Shown: in pieces, positions 15,056 to 21,369 of the stretch
How positions within the stretch are numbered: position 1 is the stretch's first letter
How the letters are laid out: every line of letters starts with the position of its first letter
Translations under genes and position numbers: made by a program
DNA from: Actinomycetota bacterium
Lineage (GTDB): Bacteria > Actinomycetota > Actinomycetes > Streptosporangiales > Streptosporangiaceae
DNA: 37,760 nt
Direction of reading: 5' to 3'
NCBI GenBank assembly: GCA_021324595.1
Contig: JAJPIV010000002.1
Coordinates: 1-37,760, forward strand
Notes under the pieces: model-generated
What the model was told of the DNA's origin: nothing
The model's database searches: none
What the model saw: only the letters and a program-made list of their open reading frames with translations

Positions 15056-15100
15056 CCAAGCTGGTGGTGCGGGTTCGATTCCCGTCGCCCGCTCCGAGGG
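15056..15100 (+). repeat. Attachment-site direct repeat, displaced tRNA-Gly 3' half
   Basis: Identical to 14186-14230 over 45 bp. Just upstream, the anticodon region differs by one inserted C (CTTCCCAAG against CTTCCAAG). It cannot form a tRNA because the 5' half is absent. Confidence 0.9.
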
Positions 15101-15141
15101 CCGGGCCGGCGCCGCCCGGGCCTGCCGCCGGGGGCCGGCGG

Positions 15142-15594
15142 TCAGCCCGCGTACTTCGCGACCAGGTCACCGACGCGCGGGAGGGCGGCCTCGATGTGGT
15201 GCGCCGCGTTGCCGCGGACGGCGCGGTATGCCTTGACGATCACCGGCCGCCCCGACTTCTCGGCCTCGGCGTCGGTGACCGCGAGCATCGCCTGGGCCAC
15301 CTCGTCGCCGCGCTTGACGAGGTACTCGCCGAAACCCGGTCCGCCGCTGGCGCCGAAGTCCTGCCAGAACGGCTCGAGCGCGGCCACGAACTGGGGAAGC
15401 AGGTCCGCCACCCGGCCGCGGTAGTAGCCGGGGGCGAAGCTGGTCACCGTCTTGAAGGCGACCTTGATCGCGGCGCCGGACGCGCCGCTCTTGTCCCCGA
15501 CCTCCTGCTCGATCAGCGCGCAGCAGTCGGCGATGACGCTGGGCGTGACCTCCGGCGCGAGCAGGATCTCCCCGAGGGTGGCGGAAACGGGCAT
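15142..15594 (-). CDS. DUF6918 family protein
   Basis: This 150-residue soluble protein has the family pattern: SATLGEILLAPEVTPSVIADC, ALIEQEVGDKSGASGAAIK, FKTVTSFAPGYYRGRVADLLP, FGEYLVKRGDEVAQAMLAVTD and RPVIVKAYRAVRGNAAHHIEAALPRVGDLV. The ATG at 15592-15594 has AAGGAG six nt upstream; the frame is open for another 70 codons but without coding character. The fold looks all-helical. No function is known for DUF6918 proteins, which are frequent in actinomycetes. It lies just outside the tRNA-Gly att repeat, so it is probably part of the ancestral chromosome. The next upstream gene on this strand is a broken isochorismatase. Confidence 0.8.
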   Translation of the reverse strand: MPVSATLGEILLAPEVTPSVIADCCALIEQEVGDKSGASGAAIKVAFKTVTSFAPGYYRGRVADLLPQFVAALEPFWQDFGASGGPGFGEYLVKRGDEVAQAMLAVTDAEAEKSGRPVIVKAYRAVRGNAAHHIEAALPRVGDLVAKYAG

Positions 15595-15689
15595 GCTGCA
15601 CTCCTTGAACGGCAAAAGGGCTTCCCCGCGACCGCGAGAGCGGGGCTGCGCCGAATCCTGGCGCATCGGGCGCCGCAGCGCAACACGGG

Positions 15690-15992
15690 CAGCGCGGGTG
15701 GCGGAGCCCCCCAGGGCGTCTGATCCTCCGTCGTGTGGGCGTCGCTGACCAGCGTCGCGTCCTAGCCGCGGGCCAGGGCGCCGTGCAGCGCCGAGCGGAT
15801 GCACGCATCGGTCTGCGCCCCGACGACGACGAGCTGGCCGGCGCGCAGGCCGGCCAGCACCGCCTCGAGGCGCTCGTGCGCCCCGGCGCCCACGCCGTTC
15901 TGGACGTCCACGACCAGCAGCGCGGTGTTCGGCCTGCCTACGCGTGTGGTCGCTGGCTCACCTGCCCGCGTCCGGGACCGTTCCCCCGCCAT
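15690..15992 (-). pseudogene. Isochorismatase-family hydrolase remnant
   Basis: The N-terminal catalytic strand PNTALLVVDVQNGVGAGAHER (with its Asp) joins directly to EAVLAGLRAGQLVVVGAQT and DACIRSALHGALARG, which carries the nucleophilic Cys. The roughly 50 residues that normally lie between, including the catalytic Lys, have been deleted. After ALARG a TAG at about 15762 replaces what should be Tyr (family reading GYDATLVSDAHTTEDQ). The rest, DATLVSDAHTTEDQTPWGAP, is still legible in the same frame. One internal deletion and one nonsense codon make it a pseudogene. The 5' end overlaps the acetyltransferase 3' end. Confidence 0.75.
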
Positions 15993-16584
15993 GCGCCGGC
16001 CGCCCGGCGGCGCCCGCCGCGGGCATTCCAGCGACCGCCGGCCGGGCCAGGCGGCAGGCCACGTGCGGCCGGAGCGGATGGCCCTCGGGGATCCGCGGAT
16101 GGGCGAACCGGGCCGCCTCGGCCATGCCGAGCCGCCGCATGACGGCCCGGGACGGCTCGTTGAGCATCGCGGTCATCGACCAGACCTCGGCGAGGCCGGC
16201 GCCGCCGAAGGCGACGGAGAGCGCGGCGCGCGCCGCCTCGGTGGCGTACCCGCGGTGCCAGGCGTGCCTGGCCAGCCGCCAGGCGATCTCGACGCCACCC
16301 GCCCCGGGGACTCCGGCCGGCATCGGGTTCAGCCCGGTGAAGCCGATGAACCGGCCGTCCGCGCGGACCTCGAGCGCCCACAGCCCGTATCCCTGCTCTT
16401 CGAAGAGCGCCTCGATCCGGTCGGCCAGCGCGTCGCTCTCCGCCCGGCTGAGCGCCGCCGGGAAGTACCGCATGGTCTCCCGGTCGCCGTTCAGCGCCGC
16501 GAACGGCCCCCGGTCCGATTCCCGCCAGCGCCGCAGGATCAGCCGCTGCGTCGTGATCTCGTCGAACCGCTGTCCCCGGGCCAT
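15958..16584 (-). CDS. GNAT-family N-acetyltransferase (RimJ/RimL type)
   Basis: The product of about 208 residues resembles Acetyltransf_3/RimJ-like enzymes, which transfer acetyl from acetyl-CoA to an amino group. Landmarks are TQRLILRRWRESD near residues 12-24, GYGLWALEVRADGRFIGFTGL, the acetyl-CoA loop AWHRGYATEAARA (about 108-120) and MLNEPSRAVMRRLGM (about 140-154). I chose ATG at 16582-16584, which has GGGGGAG 5 nt upstream, over an earlier start. The last 25 residues are Pro/Ala-rich and unlike the family, running into the isochorismatase remnant. The C-terminus may therefore be altered by the same rearrangement. The substrate cannot be read from the sequence. Confidence 0.88.
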   Translation of the reverse strand: MARGQRFDEITTQRLILRRWRESDRGPFAALNGDRETMRYFPAALSRAESDALADRIEALFEEQGYGLWALEVRADGRFIGFTGLNPMPAGVPGAGGVEIAWRLARHAWHRGYATEAARAALSVAFGGAGLAEVWSMTAMLNEPSRAVMRRLGMAEAARFAHPRIPEGHPLRPHVACRLARPAVAGMPAAGAAGRPAHGGGTVPDAGR

Positions 16585-16758
16585 CGCCACTCCCCCGCCT
16601 GGTGGCTGCACGCCACCGGGCCAGCATCGAAGGCCGGCCGCGTTCTGTCAACCGGGCCGCCTGCCCATGGCCGCGCCGCCGTGGCGGACCGGCCTGCGTG
16701 ACTCCCGCGCTGCTGCCCGCTGCTTCCGGCGGCGCCGCGCGGCGTCCCCGGCCGGCGC

Positions 16759-16764
16759 TAGAGT
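16759..16764 (+). promoter_or_regulatory. Leaderless-type -10 hexamer of the YbaK gene
   Basis: TAGAGT (TANNNT) ends 7 nt before the GTG start at 16772, placing the transcription start at or next to the start codon. No ribosome-binding site is present, consistent with a leaderless mRNA, common in actinobacteria. Confidence 0.55.
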
Positions 16765-16771
16765 CGTGCGC

Positions 16772-17245
16772 GTGAGCATCGGCAAGCGCGCGCAGCAGGT
16801 CCAGGATGTGCTCCGGGCACGCGGCCTGGACCTCACGGTCATCGAGCTTCCCGCCTCGACCCGCACCGCGGCGGAGGCCGCGGCGGCGCTCGGCTGCGAC
16901 CAGGCGCAGATCGTCAAGTCGCTGGTCTTCCGCAACGCCGAGACCGGCGATCCCGTGATCGTGCTGGCCAGCGGGGCCAACCGGGTCGACGAGCGGGTGC
17001 TCGCGCGGCTGGTCGGGGCGCAGGTCGCCAAGGCCGACGCGGACTACGTCAAGCGGGTCACCGGCTACGCGATCGGCGGCGTGCCGCCGGTCGGCCACCG
17101 GGACGGCACGGCGCTGATCGTTGACGAGGACCTGCTGAAGTACGACCGGACCTGGGCCGCGGCGGGCACGCCGCACGCCGTGTTCGAGATTCCCGGCCCG
17201 ATCACCGGCATCCTTCCCGAGCACACGGTCGCCGCGATCTCCTGA
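16772..17245 (+). CDS. YbaK/EbsC-type aminoacyl-tRNA deacylase
   Basis: This 157-residue protein belongs to the YbaK/ProX editing family, which hydrolyses mischarged aminoacyl-tRNA such as Cys-tRNA-Pro. The conserved Lys is at residue 49 in QIVKSLVF, and the substrate loop GYAIGGVPPVGH is at about 98-109. The length matches stand-alone deacylases. GTG at 16772 is chosen from the -10 spacing; a GTG two codons earlier is possible. No ribosome-binding site is seen. It is convergent with the GH12 gene (51 nt between stops). Exact tRNA specificity is not evident. Confidence 0.9.
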   Translation: MSIGKRAQQVQDVLRARGLDLTVIELPASTRTAAEAAAALGCDQAQIVKSLVFRNAETGDPVIVLASGANRVDERVLARLVGAQVAKADADYVKRVTGYAIGGVPPVGHRDGTALIVDEDLLKYDRTWAAAGTPHAVFEIPGPITGILPEHTVAAIS

Positions 17246-17296
17246 CGCGGCGGCGCGCCAGGGGGCGCGACCTCGCGGCGCGGCACGCGGGCTTTC

Positions 17297-18076
17297 CTAC
17301 AGGCGCACCGTGAACCACCTGGTGGCCAGCCCGACCCCGCCGCGCCAGATCTCGAAGCCCGCCTCGACGCTCACCATCCACCAGCTCCGCCTGACCAGCC
17401 CGGCGCGCTCCGCGGCCTTGATGAACGGCAGCACGTCGAGGTTCCTCACGCGCTTCGCCGAGCGGACCATGCGGAACTGGATGTAGTTCCACCGCTTGCC
17501 GTGCCTGGCGGCCACCCAGTGGGCCAGGTGGTAGCGGCGGCCGCCGACCGTGACCACGGGCCAGGCGTTCGGCGGGAATCCGCGCGAGTTGAGCCAGATC
17601 ATCAGCTCCGCGCCGCCGCTCTGCCCGGAGGTGCTGCGCCTCCTGTCGAGCCAGATGTCGTACCCGGCGCTCCAGTGGCCGGAGGCGGACTGGACGGTGG
17701 ACCACGAGGTCACCAGCGTCCTGATCCGGTCCACCCGCCTCGGCAGGCCGCTGCGCGGCGAGCAGACTCCCCAGCTGCACCCGAGGAAGATGTTCGGATA
17801 GGCGACCGGCTCGGCCGGGTTCCCGTGGGCGCCGGACTTCGAGATCCTGAAGTCCGGCAGGTCATCCACGTTCACGAGGCACTCGCTGCGGTGGCCGAAC
17901 GTGTCGTTCCTGACCACGTACCGCGGCCCGCGCCCCGCCGCCGTCGTCAGGTGCTGGAACGGCCTGCACAGCACGCGCTCGTGCGACGACGGCGGCCTCG
18001 CCTGCGCCGAGGCGACCGCGGCCACCGTGGCTCCCAGAGCCGCCGCCGACACCACCTTGAGCAGCCCCCCGGCCAT
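17297..18076 (-). CDS. Secreted glycoside hydrolase family 12 (endo-beta-glucanase-like)
   Basis: This 259-residue secreted enzyme has a signal peptide (GLLKVVSAAALGATVAAVASAQA). GH12 enzymes cut beta-1,4-glucan or xyloglucan. Landmarks are NIFLGCSWGVCS (95-106), SASGHWSAGYDIWLD (130-144), the nucleophile Glu157 in ELMIWLN, and the acid/base Glu242 in EAGFEIWRGG. The length is that of a single catalytic domain with no binding module. ATG at 18074 has GGAGGGGAGGGAC just before it. It lies 93 nt downstream of a secreted paralogue on the same strand and may be co-transcribed with it. Action on plant or algal cell-wall glucans is inferred from the family. Confidence 0.88.
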   Translation of the reverse strand: MAGGLLKVVSAAALGATVAAVASAQARPPSSHERVLCRPFQHLTTAAGRGPRYVVRNDTFGHRSECLVNVDDLPDFRISKSGAHGNPAEPVAYPNIFLGCSWGVCSPRSGLPRRVDRIRTLVTSWSTVQSASGHWSAGYDIWLDRRRSTSGQSGGAELMIWLNSRGFPPNAWPVVTVGGRRYHLAHWVAARHGKRWNYIQFRMVRSAKRVRNLDVLPFIKAAERAGLVRRSWWMVSVEAGFEIWRGGVGLATRWFTVRL

Positions 18077-18169
18077 GTCCCTCCCCTCCTGCGCCGGCCA
18101 CCATCTTCGCCAAGATGACTGCGGGCCCGCGCGCCGACACGCTCCGGGCGCGCGCATCCCCCCGGGGTT

Positions 18170-19012
18170 TCACGAGCCGGGCAGCCCGCGGACGAATGCG
18201 AACAGCTGGCCGGGCACCGCCGTCCGGCCGGCCAGATTCAGCCTGGCCAGCCGCAGCTGATCCGCGGGAGCGTGGCTGAGAGCGTCGACGGCCAGCACGA
18301 ACGGGCTGCGGAAGTTGCTGTCCGCGGCGCTGATCCACGGGCACCAGGAGCCGGCCGCGCGGCACGGTCCCGTCCCGCTGGCCCGGTCCGCGATCCAGAG
18401 CGTGCGGGCGTCCTGGCCGCAGGGCCGCAGGGTGACGTTCTCGCCGTCCTGACCGCGCACCGCCACGCCGACGCACAGGTCGGTCTGGTTGCCGAACGGG
18501 GTCCAGGCCAGCTCGAAGACCCAGTCGTCCCACTCGCGCCGGCACAGGTAGGAGGCGGGCGGGAACATGTCATGGCTGTCCGTGCCGCAGAACTGCCAGA
18601 CCCGCGCCGTCAGCGAGACCGAGAACTCACCGCTCGGGTGCGTGATGCCCTTGAACAGCATGTCGATCTTCCGTCCCACCCGGCCGCTGGCCATCGACTG
18701 GACGGGCAGGTCGGCGTTCATCGTCATCCGGTCGCCGAGCGCGAGGCTGGCCAGGGTCAGGCAGTCCGGGCCGCAGGACGCCACGCTCCGTGACCAGGCC
18801 GGGCCGGCCACGGCCGCCCGGCCCGCCGCCGCGTGCCCCTCCTGATGCCGGGCGGCCCACGGCGGGTCCGCGTGCGCGCGCCCGGCCGCGTGAACCGCGG
18901 CGGCCAGCCCGCGCGGGCCTGCGAGCAGCACGGCGCCGAGCGCGGCCACCGTCAGGGCGGCGCCCGCCAGGGCGGCCGCCCGCCGGACCGGTCGCGATGA
19001 TCCTGCGCGCAT
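18170..19012 (-). CDS. Secreted Cys-rich protein of unknown function (paralogue B)
   Basis: This is a 280-residue exported protein. ATG at 19010-19012 has AAGGAG 6 nt upstream; a signal-anchor-like segment (AAALAGAALTVAALGAVLLAG) follows a short basic start. The mature part aligns throughout with the neighbouring gene at 19239-20036: GRVGRKIDM, ARVWQFCG, ASYLCRR, GENVTLRPCG, LWIADR, WCPWI, then DQLRLARLNL. Six Cys occupy the same positions (QFCG, YLCR, LCVG, RPCG, PCRA, WCPW), suggesting three disulfides. An extra SCGPDC pair lies near the start of the domain. No enzyme motif is recognised. It precedes the GH12 gene by 93 nt. Confidence 0.8.
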   Translation of the reverse strand: MRAGSSRPVRRAAALAGAALTVAALGAVLLAGPRGLAAAVHAAGRAHADPPWAARHQEGHAAAGRAAVAGPAWSRSVASCGPDCLTLASLALGDRMTMNADLPVQSMASGRVGRKIDMLFKGITHPSGEFSVSLTARVWQFCGTDSHDMFPPASYLCRREWDDWVFELAWTPFGNQTDLCVGVAVRGQDGENVTLRPCGQDARTLWIADRASGTGPCRAAGSWCPWISAADSNFRSPFVLAVDALSHAPADQLRLARLNLAGRTAVPGQLFAFVRGLPGS

Positions 19013-19173
19013 CCTCAGCTCCTTCAGCCCGCGGCGAGCGCCGCGATCCGCACGTCTGATCACACGATGTTAGCCATTGATATCTGTACGTAGTCGCAGC
19101 TCCGCCAAATCGGCTTGCGAAAGGCCGCGTGACGGCGCCGGCCGGGCGCGGCGCGAGGGGCCGCGAGACGGGA

Positions 19174-19207
19174 ACGGCCCCTCCCCGGCGCGCCGGGGAG
19201 GGGCCGT
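19174..19207 (-). terminator. 17-bp palindromic terminator
   Basis: A perfect palindrome with 17-nt arms (19174-19190 and 19191-19207) starts 32 nt after the stop of the gene at 19239. Because there is no spacer, the innermost bases form the loop. It likely ends that transcript, separating the two paralogues into different units. Confidence 0.75.
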
Positions 19208-19238
19208 CGCCGCGGGCCGGCGGGCCCAGCGGCTTAGG

Positions 19239-20036
19239 TCACGGCGTGGCGCCGAGGTAGAACGCGAACTGCTGGTCGTTCCGGGCGACGCCGCCCACCA
19301 GGTTCACGTTCTCGATCCTCAGCTGGTTGACCGGGCGCTGGGTGCCCGCGTCGAGGGTGAGCACGAGCGGGTGGCTGAACTTGGTGTCGCCGCCGTTGAT
19401 CCACGGGCAGAAGTTGGCCGGGCCCCCGGGAGCCACCGGGATCGTGCTCGGCGTCCGGCAGTCACCGCCGTAGCCGAGCACGCGGTCGGCGATCCAGACC
19501 GTGTTGGCGCTGACCCCGCAGGGCTGGAGCGTGACGTTCTCGCCGTCGTACGGCGCCATCGTCGTGTCCACGCCGGCGCACAGGCCCGACTCGTTCCCGT
19601 ACGGCGACCAGTCGGCCTCGATCACCCAGAACCCCGGGTAGTGGAGGCAGACGTAGGAGGTCGGCGAGAAGAAGTCGTTCGCGGACCCGCCGCACAGCTG
19701 ATACACCCGGGCGACGATGTCGGTCATGAAGTCGCCGTTCGGGCGGGTGTTCGAGGCGAAGTGCATGTTGACCTTCTGGCCGACCCTGCCGTCGGCGATG
19801 CTGCCGGTGTCGCCGGGCACGTAGGCGTTCGCGGTCGTCCCTGAGCCGAGCACGTCGCTGAACAGGTTGAAGCAGAAGAGCAGCAGGCTCGGATCCTGGC
19901 TCGCCGCGCACTGCGGCGTGCCCGCCCTCGCCTGGGTGGACGCGCTCGCCGTGCCCGCGCCGGCCACGCCCAGGCCGATCGCGAGCGTGGCCGCCGCCGT
20001 AGCCGCGTAGAACGCCCGCGTGAAGCGCTTGCGCAT
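19239..20036 (-). CDS. Secreted Cys-rich protein of unknown function (paralogue A)
   Basis: This 265-residue exported protein has a clear signal peptide (MRKRFTRAFYAATAAATLAIG followed by VAGAGTASA). ATG at 20034-20036 is preceded by AAGGAA with 6-nt spacing. The domain contains GRVGQKVNMHF, ARVYQLCGG, TSYVCLHYPGFWVIEADW, GENVTLQPCG, NTVWIADR, FCPWING and NQLRIENVNLVGG. Six Cys are shared with its neighbour at 18170. The strand-rich pattern with NVTLQPCG and VWIADR looks like a beta-sandwich or lectin-like protein, but I recognise no named family. It has its own leader and terminator. The adjacency to GH12 hints at an extracellular polysaccharide context. Confidence 0.82.
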   Translation of the reverse strand: MRKRFTRAFYAATAAATLAIGLGVAGAGTASASTQARAGTPQCAASQDPSLLLFCFNLFSDVLGSGTTANAYVPGDTGSIADGRVGQKVNMHFASNTRPNGDFMTDIVARVYQLCGGSANDFFSPTSYVCLHYPGFWVIEADWSPYGNESGLCAGVDTTMAPYDGENVTLQPCGVSANTVWIADRVLGYGGDCRTPSTIPVAPGGPANFCPWINGGDTKFSHPLVLTLDAGTQRPVNQLRIENVNLVGGVARNDQQFAFYLGATP

Positions 20037-20440
20037 AACGTGTTCCTTCCTGTCGATGCCGCCGCTGCGATCCGGTGGCTTGGGCGGTCAAGCCACCCGG
20101 ACTGCGGCTCAAGAACCATGGCTGGCACAGGTAGCGCTCGGTGATCCCGCCCTGCCAGTTCACTACGCGACGTTACCACGAAGCTGCGCAGCGTAATCAG
20201 AATCCAGGCGCGATTCCCCCGCTGATCTTCGGCATCAACAAACCGCCTCGTTCCGTTCCTGGTCATTCATCCCGCCGCAGTCACGGCGACCCGGCGCAGC
20301 CGGCGCGCCCGCCGGGCCGCCGGGCGCCGGCGGGCACGCACGCCCGGGGCCGCTGCCGTACCGTGGATGCCTGCCGTGCCGTGCCCGGGCGGGTGAGGTC
20401 TGCCGCCGCCGGGGGCAGCGCCAGGAGAGGAACCGCGACA
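20037..20440. promoter_or_regulatory. Divergent intergenic region with a leader hairpin
   Basis: These 404 nt separate paralogue A (minus) and the siderophore-interacting gene (plus). GGTGGCTTG (20074-20082) and CAAGCCACC (20089-20097) form a perfect 9-bp hairpin with a 6-nt loop in the minus-strand leader, 38 nt before the ATG. The middle (about 20150-20270) is less GC-rich and should hold both promoters, but I cannot assign hexamers safely. No iron-box-like palindrome is evident in front of the plus gene. Confidence 0.4.
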
Positions 20441-21235
20441 GTGACCGACGCAGTGCCCCCCGAGATCCGCAGCCGGCTGGACGACCCGTTCCGCGAACTG
20501 GCCGGCCCGCTCGCGGGGGCGCGCAGGCTGAGCTTCACCGTGGCCGCCTCGGAGCGGATCTCCCCGGCGGTCCACGAGGTGATGCTCACCGCGCCCGAGC
20601 TCGACGGCTTCGGCTACCAGCCGGGCCAGGACGTGATGCTGCTCGTGGCGGCCGAGGGCGCCCGGCCGGTCCGGCGCCGCTACACGATCCGATCGCTGGA
20701 CCGCGGCGCGCCCGCCCTCAGGCTGCACATCGTCCGGCACGCCGGCGGCCCCGGCGAGCGCTGGGTGAGATCGGCGCGGCCCGGCGACCGGATCGAGGGC
20801 ATCGGCCCGCGCGGGAAGATCACGATCTCGCCCGGAGCCGACTGGCACCTGTTCCTGGGCGATGAGTCCGCGATGCCGGCGATCTTCGCGATGACCGAGG
20901 CACTCCCCGGGGACGCGGACGCCACCCTGGTGATCGAGGTGCCCGGCCCGGCAGACGAGCAGGAGCTGCTGGCGCCGGCCCGCACCAGGGTGAGCTGGCT
21001 GCACCGGCTCGGCCGCCCGGCCGGGGACCGCGCCCTGCTGACCGCCGAAGCCGCCGAGGTCGAGCTGCCACCCGGAGCCGGGCACGCCTACGTGCTCGGC
21101 GAGGCGCGCGTGGTCCTCGCCGTGCGGGAGGTCCTGGCCGCGCGCGGCCTGCCGCCGGGCCAGATCTCGGCGAAGGCGTACTGGGGCCGCGGCAGGGCCA
21201 ACGCCGGTCACGGCGAGCCACCGCGGGATGCCTGA
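20441..21235 (+). CDS. Siderophore-interacting protein (FAD-dependent ferric-siderophore reductase type)
   Basis: The 264-residue protein belongs to the SIP/ViuB flavoprotein family, which reduces ferric siderophores in the cytoplasm to release iron. The FAD-binding barrel has YQPGQDVMLLV followed by RRRYTIRSLD (the RxYT motif). The second domain has the family motif GDESAMPAIFAM and ends with ISAKAYWGRGRANAGHGE, the usual C-terminal YWRxGRxN region. GTG at 20441 is preceded by AGGAGAGG at 10 nt. The upstream open frame is non-coding in character. No siderophore genes or transporter are nearby and no IdeR/DmdR-type site was found, so the siderophore partner is unknown. A hairpin follows. Confidence 0.92.
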   Translation: MTDAVPPEIRSRLDDPFRELAGPLAGARRLSFTVAASERISPAVHEVMLTAPELDGFGYQPGQDVMLLVAAEGARPVRRRYTIRSLDRGAPALRLHIVRHAGGPGERWVRSARPGDRIEGIGPRGKITISPGADWHLFLGDESAMPAIFAMTEALPGDADATLVIEVPGPADEQELLAPARTRVSWLHRLGRPAGDRALLTAEAAEVELPPGAGHAYVLGEARVVLAVREVLAARGLPPGQISAKAYWGRGRANAGHGEPPRDA

Positions 21236-21250
21236 CCCTTGCCGGGACCT

Positions 21251-21281
21251 GGTGCCGCCCGGGCGCCGGCCCGGTGGCACC
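21251..21281 (+). terminator. Hairpin after the siderophore-interacting gene
   Basis: GGTGCC (21251-21256) pairs with GGCACC (21276-21281), enclosing CCGGGC/GCCCGG with a small internal mismatch, 15 nt after the stop. It is a likely terminator. Confidence 0.55.
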
Positions 21282-21369
21282 AAGGAAGTCCATTCCCTCC
21301 CGCCGGGAGAGCGAATGTTTCATACTGATCGGGACGGTTCAGGGGCAATGCTGGAGGGGAGTCCCCCAC

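Larger units (their letters stand above)
14186..15100. mobile_element. Degenerate integrated element at tRNA-Gly
   Basis: Two identical 45-bp direct repeats, 870 bp apart, enclose nothing but a decayed tyrosine integrase. The left repeat is part of the intact tRNA-Gly and the right repeat is a displaced 3' half. This is the standard signature of site-specific integration into a tRNA gene by a phage or an actinomycete integrative and conjugative element. Nearly all cargo has been deleted, leaving a miniature remnant. No replication, transfer or phage gene remains. Confidence 0.85.

Noticed and set aside
15033-15236. Plus-strand open frame beginning MSDRGSASQAGGAG
   Set aside because: Its first half is the translation of the displaced tRNA-Gly 3' half, a well-known false gene pattern; there is no coding signal.
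20074-20097. 9-bp leader hairpin as a riboswitch
   Set aside because: A single short stem without a junction or conserved core is not enough; it is listed only as a leader hairpin.
20250-20440. Iron-responsive (IdeR/DmdR) operator before the siderophore-interacting gene
   Set aside because: No TTAGG-centred palindrome of the expected kind is present.
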